From Psettodes erumei (Eukaryota > Chordata > Actinopteri > Pleuronectiformes > Psettodidae), in assembly GCA_016785225.1 (NCBI GenBank), contig JAFBJZ010000943.1, forward strand, positions 682,001 through 746,000: 64,000 nt of DNA, given 5' to 3'. The notes beneath the pieces were generated by a model. It worked only from the letters and a program-made list of their open reading frames with translations, did no database searches and was not told the origin of the DNA. A program made the translations under genes and the position numbers. Within the stretch, counting starts at the first letter, position 1, and the number at the start of each line of letters is the position of its first letter. Below are positions 40,150-53,515 of the stretch, one piece after another.

Positions 40150-43100
40150 ATGGAGCTGTCAGATGGCCTGTTGCTGCAGGTCAACAATGGAGAGCAGTGG
40201 TGTAACCGCTGGAAACATCCCAACGACGACTCGGTAAGCCACAAGCCCCTGATCAACTATTCATTTTCATAATGTCATCATAGCGTCAGCATTGCACATC
40301 TTGTCAGATCATACTGTAGGTGTTTAACCGTATATAGAAGAGGGCCCTTTATGTGTGATGTGTTATTCCTGTACCATCAGTGAGTTGTTTTTTTTTCTGC
40401 ATGGCTTTGTTTCAAGGACCGCAGCACCAGCCCCTCAGTCCTGCGCTGCGTTGCCAGCACGTGGAAGGAGGGCCTGCTGAACAGAAAGAGGCCCTTTGTG
40501 GGCCGCTGCTGTCACTCCTGTACACCACAGAGCTGGGTAACGTTACACCACAGCTAATTATCTCCAACACACGTTCACTGCCAGACCCAAGTCAGGTCTA
40601 ATTTATTGTTTGTTCCAGTGTGAATGTTTATGATTTAAGAAGAAAGGGATGTCAAGTTTAGTTGACGATTACGTTGATGAGTCTTTCTGCTTGTTAGAAA
40701 TCATTTTTGGTTTTCTCACAGGAGAGGTTGTTCAACCCCAGCATTCCATCTCTGGGACTGCGCAATGTCATCTACATCAATGAGACCCACACTAGGTAAA
40801 CAAAGCGAAAGTGGTATCGCTTCCTGGAATATTTGTTCTGAGCCGTTCGTAGGCCTGGCTAGAGGAACATGTTCAGCTATTGAAACTTCATGTCGAGCTG
40901 ATTGCCCCTTGTACCTTGCAACAAGAAGCAGGATATTGACTCCTCCTGTGTGTAGTACAGTGAATACATCGCAGGCAGGTGCAGGTCTTCCTAACAACAA
41001 GCGTGTTATAAGTCAAGAGGACTGATCTGTGAAACACTGGAAAGGTAGACGAATGATGAATATTTTAAAGTGTTTGTCAGAGGACACAGGACACATGCAT
41101 CCAGTGACTGACCTTAGCAGGCAAAGCTCAACAGGACACCTTAATAACTCAACCCTACCCAATATCAACAAGAGCTCGGTGTAAATCTAGACAGCTTGTT
41201 ATTTCTAAGCCCAAGCAATTCTTTGGATAGAAGAACCTTTGTGAGGGCTTATTGTCATCATGCACCACTGCAGGGGAATAGCTGAAATAAATGTTTATTT
41301 AGTTTTCATTCTGCATATAAACACAGACATTCCCGTGCCAAAATGGGCTCTAGTCGATATGGATAAGTTAAGTGTTGTCAATTTCATGTTAACTGACCTT
41401 AACCCAGCTATTGTCATTGTTGTGAAAGCTGTGGGTAATGGATGTGAAAGCCTGGGCAGCTTTCTGGTTCCTGTTAATGTTTTAATTACCAGGAAATCTG
41501 CAGAACAGAACACGACAAGTGTTGCTTTAACAGCTTGACTATCATTTCCTTAACTGGGCCATTAAATTGTACCTACTGTGCGTACATGTGAGCATGAGAT
41601 AGAGGTGTGTGCATTCATAGATTCTCAATCAGATATTATTTACAAAGTCTTTTAACTGCAGGTATCAGTGTATGTTCACTCGCAGTCTGTTTGCGCCCCA
41701 TAATCCTTTGCATTAATTGGTGCATGTGTGTGCTCACGCAGACAGCGAGGCTGGTTGGCGCGCAGGTTGAGCTATGTGCTCTTTGTGATGGAGAGAGATG
41801 TCCACAAGGACATGTTCGCCAGGAATGTGGTGGACAATGTGCTCAACAACAGCAGGTAGGAGTCGTGCCCCACCCCCATCTTTAGCAATGTTAGTGTTTT
41901 TAAAATATACAGGAAGTGAACACACTCAAGGAACTGCGGTTGGGGATAAATCGGAGAACAGAGTAAGCACTGACATGTTTTAAATGATGGTGTTTGTAGG
42001 CTTGTGCTCTTTATTTTGCTGATTGCAGGGTGGAGTCTGCTATTGTGAATGTAGCCACCGATGTGGAGGCCGCAGCCAGCAAGCCTGGCCAGGAGCACAA
42101 AGCTGTCAGTAAAGTCAAGCAGAAAGCCAGGGCCTTCCTCCAGGAGATGGTGGCCAACATTTCACCAGCCTTTATCAGGTACATTCAGACCAGGAATCTT
42201 ACCACAGCTGCTTTTTAGTCACTGATCAATATTACCTGGCTTATAAAATAATTTACACCTTAACCCGACCATCTAATTGCTCTCTTCTGTATCCTCACGT
42301 TTCTTTTTGTCCAGGCTGACAGGCTGGGTCCTACTGAGGCTCTTCAATGGTTTCTTCTGGAGCATCCAGATCCACAAAGGTCAACTGGAAATGGTCAAGA
42401 AAGCTGCTACTGAGGTCAGCGCACACAACAACACTTATTGAGAAAATGGATTGAACTGTCACAATATGATTTGTTCCACAAACTGAACAAGAAAATGTTT
42501 CCCCTGCATATTGTTACACATTTCTGACAGCTGAACACAAAGACATTAAATCATATTAGAAGATATTTTCCTCTGACATATCCATTGTTACAAGTTCTGT
42601 CTGCACTGAGAATAGTCTGTGTGTCTATAAAAAGCATCTGTATCTTGTCTTTGCAGCAAAATGTGCCCATGGTTTTCCTTCCTGTTCACAAATCCCACAT
42701 CGACTACCTGCTCATCACTCTGATCCTGTTCTGTCACAACATCAAAGCGCCGCACATCGCCGCTGGAAACAACCTCAGCATCCCCATCCTTAGGTAAAAG
42801 GTCCACAACACCTCGTGTCAAGTTTGATCTAAGCATAAAGTGGATTCCTCCTCTCTGTTACCAAAAACACAAAGATAAGTTTGATGTCAGAAGAAAGAGA
42901 ATTCCCTGGAAATAGACCAGACATGAATGTCAGCTGAGGGACTTTAAATGGCAGCCTGCCTGACAACAGGTTGTAAACCTGTTTTATCCATACCTGCATC
43001 AAATTGTACTGATCTTCTCTTGTACATGGGTGTTCATGATATGGGCCCAAAAAGCAACCAGAATGAACTTTACTTGAATCATATTTAATTCATCTTGTTA

Positions 43101-46100
43101 TAAAGATGTACACAACTGGTCTTTCAGTAACTTTTTGTTGTTTAAAAGCTCTCAAAACATTTACAGTGACACTCTTTTGACTAACAAAAACAATGGATTA
43201 CCACAGCCATTTGAAAATGATAAGGACAGCTACTGCTACCTCTGGAAGCCACTTGATAAAGCGTCTTTTTTTTCCCCCCCAGCACTCTGATTCGTAAACT
43301 GGGAGGATTCTTCATCCGGCGGAAAATGGAGGAAACGGGGGACGGAAAGAAAGACATTTTGTACAGATCACTCTTACATGCAGTGAGTCCCAAGAGTAAC
43401 TCTATCTTTTATAGTAAAGGCTGGTTTAATATACCTTTTCTAAGTGTTTGGCTGAAATATGGTGCTCCTCTTTACTGTACTGACCTAGATCCAGATCACA
43501 TGCTGTTAGTTTTACTTCATTGTTCAAACTCCTAACCCACTTGAACCCATTATCAGTACATGAATTATTGGTCTGCAGTATGGCATGATAAGTATTGTTC
43601 ATGCTGGTAGTTACGTCCATTCGTAGCTGAAGATGGCCACAGAACAGACTCCTGTAAGATGTATTTCCAATCTCGTGTGCATTTTGCTCCTTAAGAAATG
43701 CACTGGTGCACAAGCTTTTTGAGTAGACTGCATGGGAAATGAGAGCTGGTTCTAGCATGAAGACCCTAATTGAGCTCTGAAGAAATAACTAGGCGATTTA
43801 TTGGACTTAGAATAGGACTTATAGGAGTCAGAATTAAGAATGGCTGTTAAAAAGTATGTCTGAAGTTTGTGGGAGACAGTGGAGAATAATGAAGGCATCA
43901 CAGTCTGTGTATTGCCCCTCTGAGATAAGTCTGTGTTGTGCCTGGAAGATAAGAGTTATCAGCTGAAGACAAGAGGAGCTGTAGGAAACAGTGACCTACA
44001 TATTTTATCCCATTACACTTCGAGTATTTTACCACACATCCCGCCACATGTACTATGCAAATTTGCTGCTGCCATTGTGTCAATTGGACCAAGCGGTACT
44101 TTAATTTGATAGACAATAAGATTTAAATCGGATCCTCACAGAAATCTAAATAGCCAAATTCCTCTACAGTCAAAAATGTGCGCAATTTTGATAAAGCAGG
44201 TGCCGCTCCAACCCTGGTTGCTTTAGTGAAAGTCGAAGCTGAACGTCTGTCCTTTTCACAGATTACTCCACCTGCTACAGCCAGTTGTCTATTTCAGGAC
44301 AAAGTGTCTCTTCTCAAAAGTGTCTACATAGCCAGAGACAGCTGTGCACATACTGTACTCAGGAGGATACCATTGCACAGCATGGCGTACTTGGCTCATG
44401 CACACTTCCCTGCAAAGTGTTTGACCACTGCACCATTTTTCACTTGTATTCAGGCTGCAGCTGCACAGCCTTTACTTTGCTATGGCTTCCACCTTGTAAT
44501 GGAGTCAGTTTTGTGTTTGAATGTCAAAGATTTTGCAGCAAATTCAATTTTCACCAGAAGCTTTTCAACCTTCAGTGGTTTCAACCTATAGTGGTTGCAC
44601 ATTCCTCTCACAAGGGCTGCTTTCTTTTTCCATTCACCTTTATCTCACTCATACATGTCTCTCTGTTTCATCCATTGTCCTTCAGTATACAGAGGAGTTG
44701 TTGCGTCAGCAGCAGTTTTTGGAGGTCTACCTGGAGGGCACTCGCTCCCGCAGTGGTAAACCGTCTCCAGCGCGCGCAGGCATGCTGTCCATTGTGGTAG
44801 ACACACTGTGGACTGGGTCCATCGCTGACGTGTTGGTGGTACCAGTTGGCATCTCCTACGACCGCATTATTGAGGGCAACTACAATAGTGAGCAGCTGGT
44901 AAGTGTTTCGATGGTGTTTTTTATTTATTTAAATGTGTGCTTTTGCTTTGTCACTTAAAAAAGTAACCACACATGCCAAAAGAACAGAATTTTATGTCGC
45001 TTTGGAATTTGTGACTTGGGGAATTCAGAGAACGATTTGTTTATTGTAATGAAACAGGTAAGGGGGTATTTTGTTTTTCAGATAGGGCATTGTCAAATGT
45101 TGTAACTCGAAATTTGTAACTGTCTGGACTTCTCGATCCCTACAGGGAAAGCCCAAGAAGAATGAGAGTTTGTGGGGAATTGCATGTGGTGTGTTCAGGA
45201 TGCTGAGGAAGAACTACGGGTGTGTGCGAGTGGACTTCAACCAGCCCTTCTCTCTGAAGGTGACTACCTGCAAAGAAAATTTTAGAAAAGATCACGGCCA
45301 ACTCTCAATTTATCACTTTACAGACTCTCCTTTTTTATTTGTAATAAACTTTTTGTGTGTTAAATAAAGGAGTACCTCGGCACCCAGAGAAGCCGCCATA
45401 TTCCACCACCAGAGTCCCTGGAGCACACCTTGATGCCCGCCATTATTTCTGCACAGTGAGTGCAAACAAACTCGCCACTCTAAACATGACGTCTACCCGG
45501 TGCACATGCACAAACAGGAGTCCCATGTTCCAACCTTTGACCTTATGAACCCTCGTGTCCACACTTGACTTCCCCCTTCCTGCTGCACCATAGCAGGGTC
45601 TGTTCTCTGACGCCTGAGCATAGCACTTGAGCTAATCGGTAGGGGGTCACTTCAGTTCAATGCTGTCTTTTTATAATAAAACTCATCCTTTCAATTAGTG
45701 CATTCACAAGGACAGATGGTCTGGAGTCACAAGTTCAGGACTCTTGCCAAAAGCTTCTTCAGCCAATTGAACACAAACTGCACCAAATATTAATTCATTA
45801 AAAGTTTCCTACAAAATGTAGTTGTAATGCTCACATGCTGAATAGTAGTCTATCCCATCTAAAATTATATTACATGGTTGGCAGACATGCCAGAGACTGA
45901 AAGTGAGCAGAAATGGCCCCAGGAGGGTAATAGTAAATTAATAATGACATTTGGTCAAATATCAGCTTTACTTCAGTTCAGATTACTGTTTGGCTAAAAC
46001 GCCAGGGTTTTTGCAGCATAAAGAATGTTCACATTTGATTGTTGACATTATTCTTTCAGGCCTGATGCTCAGCTGTTTGAGGGACAGGAGGAGGAGCAGA

Positions 46101-49100
46101 TGAACAGAGAGCTGCCCGAAGAGATCTTCAGACGACAGCTTATTAACAACTTAGCCAAGCACGTCCTCTTCAGTAAGAACTTCACAGTCACTCAGCTTTA
46201 CCTCTCCTTCACAAGAGCCTTATTGTCTATATTATTTCTAAGTGATCAGAGGTCATGGTTCATTACGAACCCACGAGGATGCTGCTGGAAGTAAAACTCA
46301 CATCTCACCCAGTAAAATGTCAGAGTACATGGTTTCTGCTGGCTATCTCCGTCTCTCTTTTTGGGAAGCACCGGGCTCTCTGTTTCATCTCATGTTAAAG
46401 GTGTACCTGCTTACTGGAGCAAAGGCAGGCCTCATGAAATACTATCTATCATCCTGCCTCCTTTAATTGAAATCCAACGCAGCACTGCATCAGTCCGTCC
46501 GTTTCACATCACTCAAGGCGTTTGTGCCCTAGGGTAGCACCACAGAAACCGGTTCTCCCCAGTCAATTCAGCTGCATCTTTTCTTTTTTTTTACCATCCT
46601 CCAATCACAGAGCCTCCAGCTGGATGGCATGTTGTTTTTAGCCAATTGGATGAAGGGGAGAATAGAGTAGGAAAAGAGGGGAGGAATGCAGTACTGGTTT
46701 TACACCCTTATACTTGAACTGCGTTTAAGATGACCACTAGTAACCCCTTTCCTTAGAGACACACACACACTATATTCTTTTCTCCTTCTGCATAATATGC
46801 TATAAGTATATTTCAACTCTTTTGGATCTTTTCCCTCTGATTTTCCTTAAAGAAACTGCCACTCCTATACCTCACACAAATCTGGTTCATTGCACATTTT
46901 TATACAATAGAGGTGAAGGTAAGGTAAAGATGCCAAGTGGAAAAAAATATTTAAACTTAATAATATGTAAAATATTTGTTAGAACAGTTTTCTGGTATAA
47001 TACTATCTGATTGTCTTTAACAGAAAGACATAAAAAGGTATTGATACGTCACTCTTATAAAGTTGAGTTCCATGTTTTTTGTTATTGATTAAGGTGTGAA
47101 CTCTGCCATCTGCCTTCAAGCTTCATGGCATTAATTTCAAACGTAGTTAAGATAAGTCTGTTGCAAACGTCTTTTGCTGTGATATTGTTATCTCTCTGTC
47201 ATGTATTGCTCATGAAACCATCTTTGAACATACCTCACAGCGGCGAATAAGTCATCAGCGATCATGTCTACCCACATTGTGGCTTGTCTGCTGCTGTACA
47301 GACACAGACAGGTAAGTCTTGCTGTCTTTTGTTTCCCCTCTACTGCTGTTCTGTTGACTGCACATCAACCCCAACCCCCACTGTCCCCATTTTCCTCTTT
47401 CTTTTCCTTTCTTCGCACCTCTGTTCCTCAGATTTCTACTCCTCCCTTTGTCTCTCTCTTTTCCCCCCTTCATGCACTTCATGCCCCATCATGCTCCCTC
47501 CTTCCCTCACATCAAGGTGATCCAAATGTCACATACCCATGCTAGTAATGAATCGCTCTGCCTGCATCCTCTCTCACCAGCTCTGTACATTAGTGGTGTT
47601 CCTCTGCCCTCTGCAGGCACACCAATGAAAGTGGGTGACAGTGGAGAAAAAATAGGAATTGGCTCTTGCTGCACATGACAAATTTTTTGTCTATTCCAGC
47701 TTTATTTTGTACTGAATCTTTGTTTATGCAGGTTTCAAATTCTGGACATGATCCATGTTTCTGTTTTCACATTTTTCGAGCTCTTGTTTTTCCTCCCCTT
47801 TGCTCCAGGGGGTGGTGCTGTCAAAGCTGGTGGAAGACTTCTTCAACATGAAGGAGGAGATCCTCTCACGGGACTTTGACCTGGGCTTTTCTGGGAACTC
47901 GGAGGATGTGGTCATGCGTGCCCTCCACCTCCTGGGAAACTGTGTCAACGTGACCAGCAGTGCAAATCGCAATGGCGAGTTCACTATCGCACCCAGCCAA
48001 ACTGTACCAGCGCTTTTCGAGCTCAACTTCTACAGCAATGGCCTTTTCCATGTCTTCATTTCTGATGCAATCATTGGTATGTTGAACCACCAAGTTGTTA
48101 GTTTGTCATAAATCTTGAAAATGTCCTTCTCATCAAAAGAAAAAATCCTCTCCCCCATCTCGATACAAACATTTCAGTGATGTTTTAAAGTAATATGTAG
48201 ATTAGCTGATGGTCAGATAACTGGTTGTGATTACACTGCTGTGACTGTAAGTGAGAGTTTGTTGACTTCATTAATACCGTCAGTCTGATGTTAGGCTCCT
48301 CACTCCTGTTTTCTACAGTTTTTCCTCCACTAAATATCTTTCATCCTTTCTGTCCAGCCTGCAGCATCCTGTCCCTGCAGCGAGAGCTGGTCGCGGAATC
48401 AGAGTCTGATCACCAGTCTGGTGATCACGGTAGCCTCCTTCTCAGTCAGGAGAGACTCATCCGCAAGGCTGCCGGGCTATCCCACTTTCTTACCAATGAA
48501 GTGGCAGTGGCACCTGTAAGTCCCACCTTTTGTCCTTTTTGTCCCCCCTGTGTAAACTGTACATAATAAGTCAATCAAATTGCAAGAAAATCCCCGGGGA
48601 AACCTTAATCTTTGATTTGACTAAATGTTGGTTTGTTGCTGACGAAGATTTTGACACATAACAAATCCAAATGGGGTTTTTTCCACGTTTCCCTGTCTCT
48701 TCTCCTCTCCACCCTACAGCCCTGTCAGACTATTTACCAGGTTTTCCATGATGCAGTGACTCGGCTGATCCAGTACGGAGTTCTTTATGTGGCAGAGGTC
48801 AGTTTACACACAAACATCACTGCTGGGGGATTAAAATGGCAGTAACCACCATGACTAATGTTGTAGGCTGACTTGGGGTGAACTTCTTGGGAGGTCCTGC
48901 GAACTATAATTGCTTATGTTTAATCAGTGGTGGGACTTTTCCACCACCCCAGTCATGTGTGTTTGTTTATGTGTGTCAGGAGGAACAGGAAGAGCTAAGT
49001 CCCAGCCCTACAGAGGAGCCTTGGCCCAAAAAGTTCCCTGAGCCCCTTTCCTGGAGAAGTGATGAGGAGGATGAGGACAGTGACTTTGGAGAGGAGCAGA

Positions 49101-50140
49101 GAGACCGTTACCTAAAGGTATTATTTTGAAATTCTTGTGAAAATAGACTGTTTTAATGAAGCCAACAGAATCACTACCATGACGCTGTCCAACCTTCTAG
49201 AGCTCTTGATCAGGCGACATCCAGCCACTGACTCTCTCTCGCTGTTTTTGTTCGATTTCTGTCAATCAGGTTAGCATTTCCGCAGAGCATCAGGAGTTCT
49301 TCATCTTCCTTCAGCGACTGCTCAGCCCAGTGCTGGAGGCCTACAGTGGGGCTGCGATCTTCGTCCACAGTCTGAGTCAGCCCATGGCTGAGTCTGACTA
49401 CACCCAGAGGCTTTTCAGATACCTGCTCACCCGCACAGAGAGAGGAGTGGCTGCTTATGGTAACACTGAAATATTTTCTGTTTCCCCACATAGATTTCTG
49501 TACACCAAAGGAAAATAGTTCACAATAGTTGATGAAATTCATCATCCAGCCAAAGTTCCTATTTGAAATAGAGAAATAAAAGGCACAGCCCTTTAAGTGT
49601 ATATGTTATCCTTCAACAATCCACATTAATTTCTGGAACTAATTCACCAAAATAAACTAAATTAACTGCAGATTACCTATTGAAATAACTGATGATGTTT
49701 TTCAGATATACAATTTCATGAACAAGCTCTATTGTATCTATTCTTTGCAATCCTGTTTTCTTTCATTTCAGGCGAAAGTGCAACTCATTACCTGGTTAAG
49801 AACACAGTGAGGACATTTAAAGAGCTTGGGGTAAGAGTTTGTAGGACTGAAACCATTTGTTACAGCATATACATGAAGGTTATTATCATCTTTGTAAAAT
49901 GTTCTGTTAAAACGTTGACTTGGATATTTATTGAAATGCACTGTGGTGTTAATACAGTAAGGTTTGGGTAGCAACAGGTTCCTCCCACTGGAGTTAAGTT
50001 GTACTTCCTAATTTTTTCTGTAGGTCCTAAAGGAGAGAAGAGAGAACAAGGTGACCACTCTGGAGCTGAGCAGCACCTTTCTACCTCAGGCCAATCGGAA
50101 CAAACTCCTGCACTACATCTTAGGTTTCATACTGCTGTGA
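40150..50140 (+). CDS. gpam: Mitochondrial glycerol-3-phosphate acyltransferase (GPAT1-type), 20 coding exons
   Basis: Exons: 40150-40233, 40417-40536, 40722-40795, 41742-41855, 42029-42178, 42315-42414, 42657-42793, 43283-43382, 44686-44898, 45146-45259, 45370-45455, 46060-46172, 47241-47311, 47809-48076, 48358-48515, 48720-48797, 48980-49117, 49270-49459, 49772-49830, 50024-50140. Product 827 aa (human GPAM 828). It transfers acyl from acyl-CoA to sn-1 of glycerol-3-phosphate, giving lysophosphatidate at the outer mitochondrial membrane. The acyltransferase motifs are all present: HKSHID (H225/D230), GGFFIRR (267-273), EGTRS (310-314) and VPVGISY (345-351). RKRPFVGRCCHSCTPQSW in the N-terminal region and the acidic SDEEDEDSDFGEE (687-699) are GPAT1 hallmarks. 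The start ATG follows an in-frame stop in the leader. The paralogue gpat2 is the alternative; intact motifs and GPAM-like length favour gpam, but fish naming is ambiguous. Confidence 0.93.
43383..44685 (+). other. gpam: gpam intron 9 (1.3 kb)
   Basis: Bounded by donor GTGAGT and acceptor CCTTCAG. The long frames running through 44178-44800 are intron read-through fused to the real exon at 44686 in shifted or matching frame. No separate gene is supported. Confidence 0.8.
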
Positions 50141-53100
50141 CCGAGACACCTTTCAGCCCAGCTCAGTCCCCCAGGCTCCTTCAACTCAAGGGCTTCTACT
50201 GGTTACTTCAAAACAATCCCAGGTGCTACTCTGAGGAAAGCTTTACCAGGAAGTGCCTTCATGTAAAAGCCGCTAACTGTGAGCTGTTAGCCGGAAGAGA
50301 CTTGAAACCAGTCTTCCCTTTTTTTTGTTCCAGTCTATGACTCCCTGTCTTAGAACTGTTCAGCTGATGAAACACATGTATCATTATTTTGAAGAGGTAC
50401 CTCTCGGAATCATACTCTCTTTGCGAAACTTGCCAGTGACGTCAAGAGGTTTTAATATGATCAAAGTTTGAAGTGATCATAAAACATACTGAAACAGGTT
50501 AGTAATGAAGAACCACTTTGACGGCAATCCAAACAAAAATGAGCTGCCTTTTTGTCTATACAAGTTAACAAGCAAAATATGCATAGAAAATAATGGTAAC
50601 CATAACCAAGAACAAAGATATTTTTATGTTAACTCTTTCTGCTCGTTTGTAAAACCGCTGTGCTCCAGTGCACTCCATGATCATAAAGTGGAAAACATGT
50701 CAAAATGTAGTTTGATGAAATATTGAACACTGTACATAGGTCACAAGAGCAGTGTCTCTCATTTGTAGTGCATTTTACACATGCACTCTAGTTTCATCAA
50801 ATTCATTAATATGAGAAAATTAAATAGAAAGATTTGCTGATGTCTAGGAGATACAGTGTCCCCACTAAATGCGTACATATCCAAATAGTCATGTCCAAAA
50901 ATATGTGTTAAGATTTACTCCGCCGTATAAACAGTTGAGGTCAGTTATTCTGCACAGTTACTTGTTAGGATATCAAAACAATATGCAGCAAACAACTTCA
51001 ACTTTCCACAAAAAATTTCTTGGCAAACACAAAATGTACCTGCTCAAAGTCCAATGTAGTTGAAGCCTAGAATCACAAGCATATATAGTTAAGTGCATTT
51101 CAAACCACTAGTATCCAAGTGCATTCAGTGACTCATTTCATCATGGGTTTTGATGAAGAGTGACTTTGATCTTTGTGTTTGCACAACACTTTTTTCACTT
51201 GTCAATGAATGTTACATAGCAAAGCACTTACAATACTCAATACCAGCCATCACGTCCATTTACGTTCAAATGCAACAAGCTCAGAAACTGTTTGGTCAGG
51301 CTTTTCAGGGACAGCAGAGATTGGGATAACCACCATTATATTCCAATATGGAGAAGACACTTGTATAAAGCCTTTACAGCACCACTGCTGAGGGAACAAC
51401 TTTGTTCTCATGGTTGGGCATTAGTAAGACAAGAGGAGAGGAACTACACAGTCCACTGTGTAATCCATTTGAACAATAGGTAGCTGTTAGTGAGAACAAG
51501 ATAGTGTTGCTGTTGTACTGTCCAGAAACTTTTGAGTTGTTTACTTATTTTAGTTTACTAAATACAGACCGCTGTGAAGTGCAGTAAGGTTCAGAAAACA
51601 AATGTCGTCCTTAACTGTCAGGTTTGCTTATACTTTTTCTTTGTTTAAAATAATATTTCACTTCAGTTTTTTAGCACATGCTGTCTTACTTTGTCAAAAC
51701 CATGTTCTAAAAAGTTAAATGACACAATATGAAGGTGCAAGCCCAGAACCCAATGGCTGTGAGGCGACAGTGTGAACCACTGCACCGCTGTGCCACCTTT
51801 GTTCTACAATGCATGTCAAAAAACATTTGTGCCAGGTAGTCTGGGAATAAAAATTCTACGGTAACAGAATGTGTTGACCATAAAAATTACTACCCAAGTG
51901 AAACATGAGAGGAGTTAAAACCCAATAGTGGGCCCTCACTGCTCAGTACCTGTGCTTTTGGCTGCAGATGTCTAAATAACTAATGATAATAATAATAAGT
52001 GAAATAATTTCCCATTTGATGTTGGTGTATGAGTGTGCATGATGCTGACGTCATCTGCACACAGCTGAGAGGGAAAATAGGAAGGTGTGCAGTTGGAAAG
52101 TTCTGAGAAAGTCTGATGATTGGTCGTTGTGATCGGAGGGACTGCTAATTCAAAACTCAAGACTGTGTGAATGTTAGAAATTTACATTCTAAACAGGAAT
52201 TTGGATACTGACACAATACATTTAAATTAATATTTATGCTGAAGGAGTTTGGGAAAGTCATCTGCTACGCTGCTTGTTAAAATTAAAATTCAACTTCTTT
52301 TTTCCCCAACATACACTTTTATTTAATATTAACACTGCATATTTTCCTGCAGTATTTCTTACATCTATGTATGAATACATCCCAGTAAGGAAAAGTTTGC
52401 TTGTTTGCCGATTGATGTAAGTGAAACCCTTTGCATGTTGAGGAACAGAAAAGTAAAGTATGTTATTTCAATGGGAATGTGATTGATTGGAGCGTTAGGA
52501 CATTTAACGCATTTCTGAGCCCACCATCTGTGTGACCTCCCCACACTGAGGGGACCCCCCCTTCCGCCAGGAAGAAACCACTATACGTACTGTACTGCAT
52601 GTGTCCTCTGGTCGCCTTTAACCATCGACTCGTCAATGTGAACTTAACCTGGGAATTGTAATTTACAGTCTGGTGTGAATTAATGTTGAAGAGCAAAATT
52701 GCTGTTTGTGTAGGGGGATAAAATTTGTTACCTCTTGAATGTATCTCATGTGTCCCCCCCAAAAGGTCAGTGTGATACTGTAGAATAGCCGATAGAGTCG
52801 GTACAGATATGACATAGTTTTTATGAACTGCTTGTGGGGGTTGTTGAGACTCATTGCTACTGAATTAACAACATCCCACTACAACAACGTACAACTTTGT
52901 AGAATAAAAAAGACATGCCTGTGTCTGGGGAGCAGGTGCCTTTTTAATGCACTGTAGTGTTCTTTGGTTGTGTTTTTTTGTTGTGGTTGTTGTTGTGTTC
53001 CTGTGCATGTTAACAAAGATTATTTCCTGTAAGAATCAAAAAGACACTGTAGGTTGTAACTTAAAAGAAAAAAACACAAGTGGAGAGAACTTGTGGTTAC

Positions 53101-53220
53101 TATAAGAGGAATCACCAGCTACTAAAAAAGTCACTTTTTGTTCTTGCTTTCACAAAGCAAAGCACAATTGGCATTATTAGATTTTGTTTTAAAATAAATT
53201 AATGATGGATTAACAATGGT
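50141..53220 (+). other. gpam: gpam 3' untranslated region (inferred, about 2.8-3.1 kb)
   Basis: After the TGA at 50138-50140 no further exon is recognisable. Candidate AATAAA signals at 52903-52908 and 53193-53198 precede the next promoter. It contains a tRNA-SINE-like repeat fragment (51738-51798). The true 3' end needs transcript data. Confidence 0.55.
51738..51798 (-). repeat. Fragment of an abundant tRNA-like fish repeat
   Basis: On the reverse strand it reads GGTGGCACAGCGGTGCAGTG followed by GTTCACACTGTCGCCTCACA, close to the GTGGTGCAGTGGTTAGCACT...CGCCTCACAGC head of a very common teleost repeat with a tRNA-like A-box. It is truncated and diverged, and lies within the gpam 3' UTR. Confidence 0.6.
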
Positions 53221-53476
53221 TTTGTGTCTGTTGTTTTATTTTTGGGGGGTGGTGAGACAGTAAATGGTGTATAATGTATAACTCATTTTGTGTCCATCAA
53301 ATAATTGTTAAATTGACTAATGGTTTCCGCCCTACACTTTACTCTACACACTTCACTACAGATTAATTGAATGCCTCTTGGACATAAAACACAAACAGAT
53401 GTATGTTGTGAATCATGTCAGGTGGAGGAGGGTGGGCAGAATTGTTTGCTGAGCCCATGGAAGGACAGGAGGAGGA

Positions 53477-53482
53477 TATAAA
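53477..53482 (+). promoter_or_regulatory. TATA box of the FERM gene
   Basis: GGATATAAAGGAGG lies 34-39 nt upstream of the ATG at 53516. If it sets transcription about 30 nt downstream, the leader would be only about 10 nt. Either the leader is unusually short, or a further upstream start or leader exon exists. Confidence 0.5.
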
Positions 53483-53515
53483 GGAGGACTGAGGCGTACA
53501 GGAGCTGCTTTTACA

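Noticed and set aside
44178..44800. Long frames of 137 and 171 codons before gpam exon 10
   Set aside because: Mostly intron 9 sequence; the part overlapping the exon is in the wrong frame.
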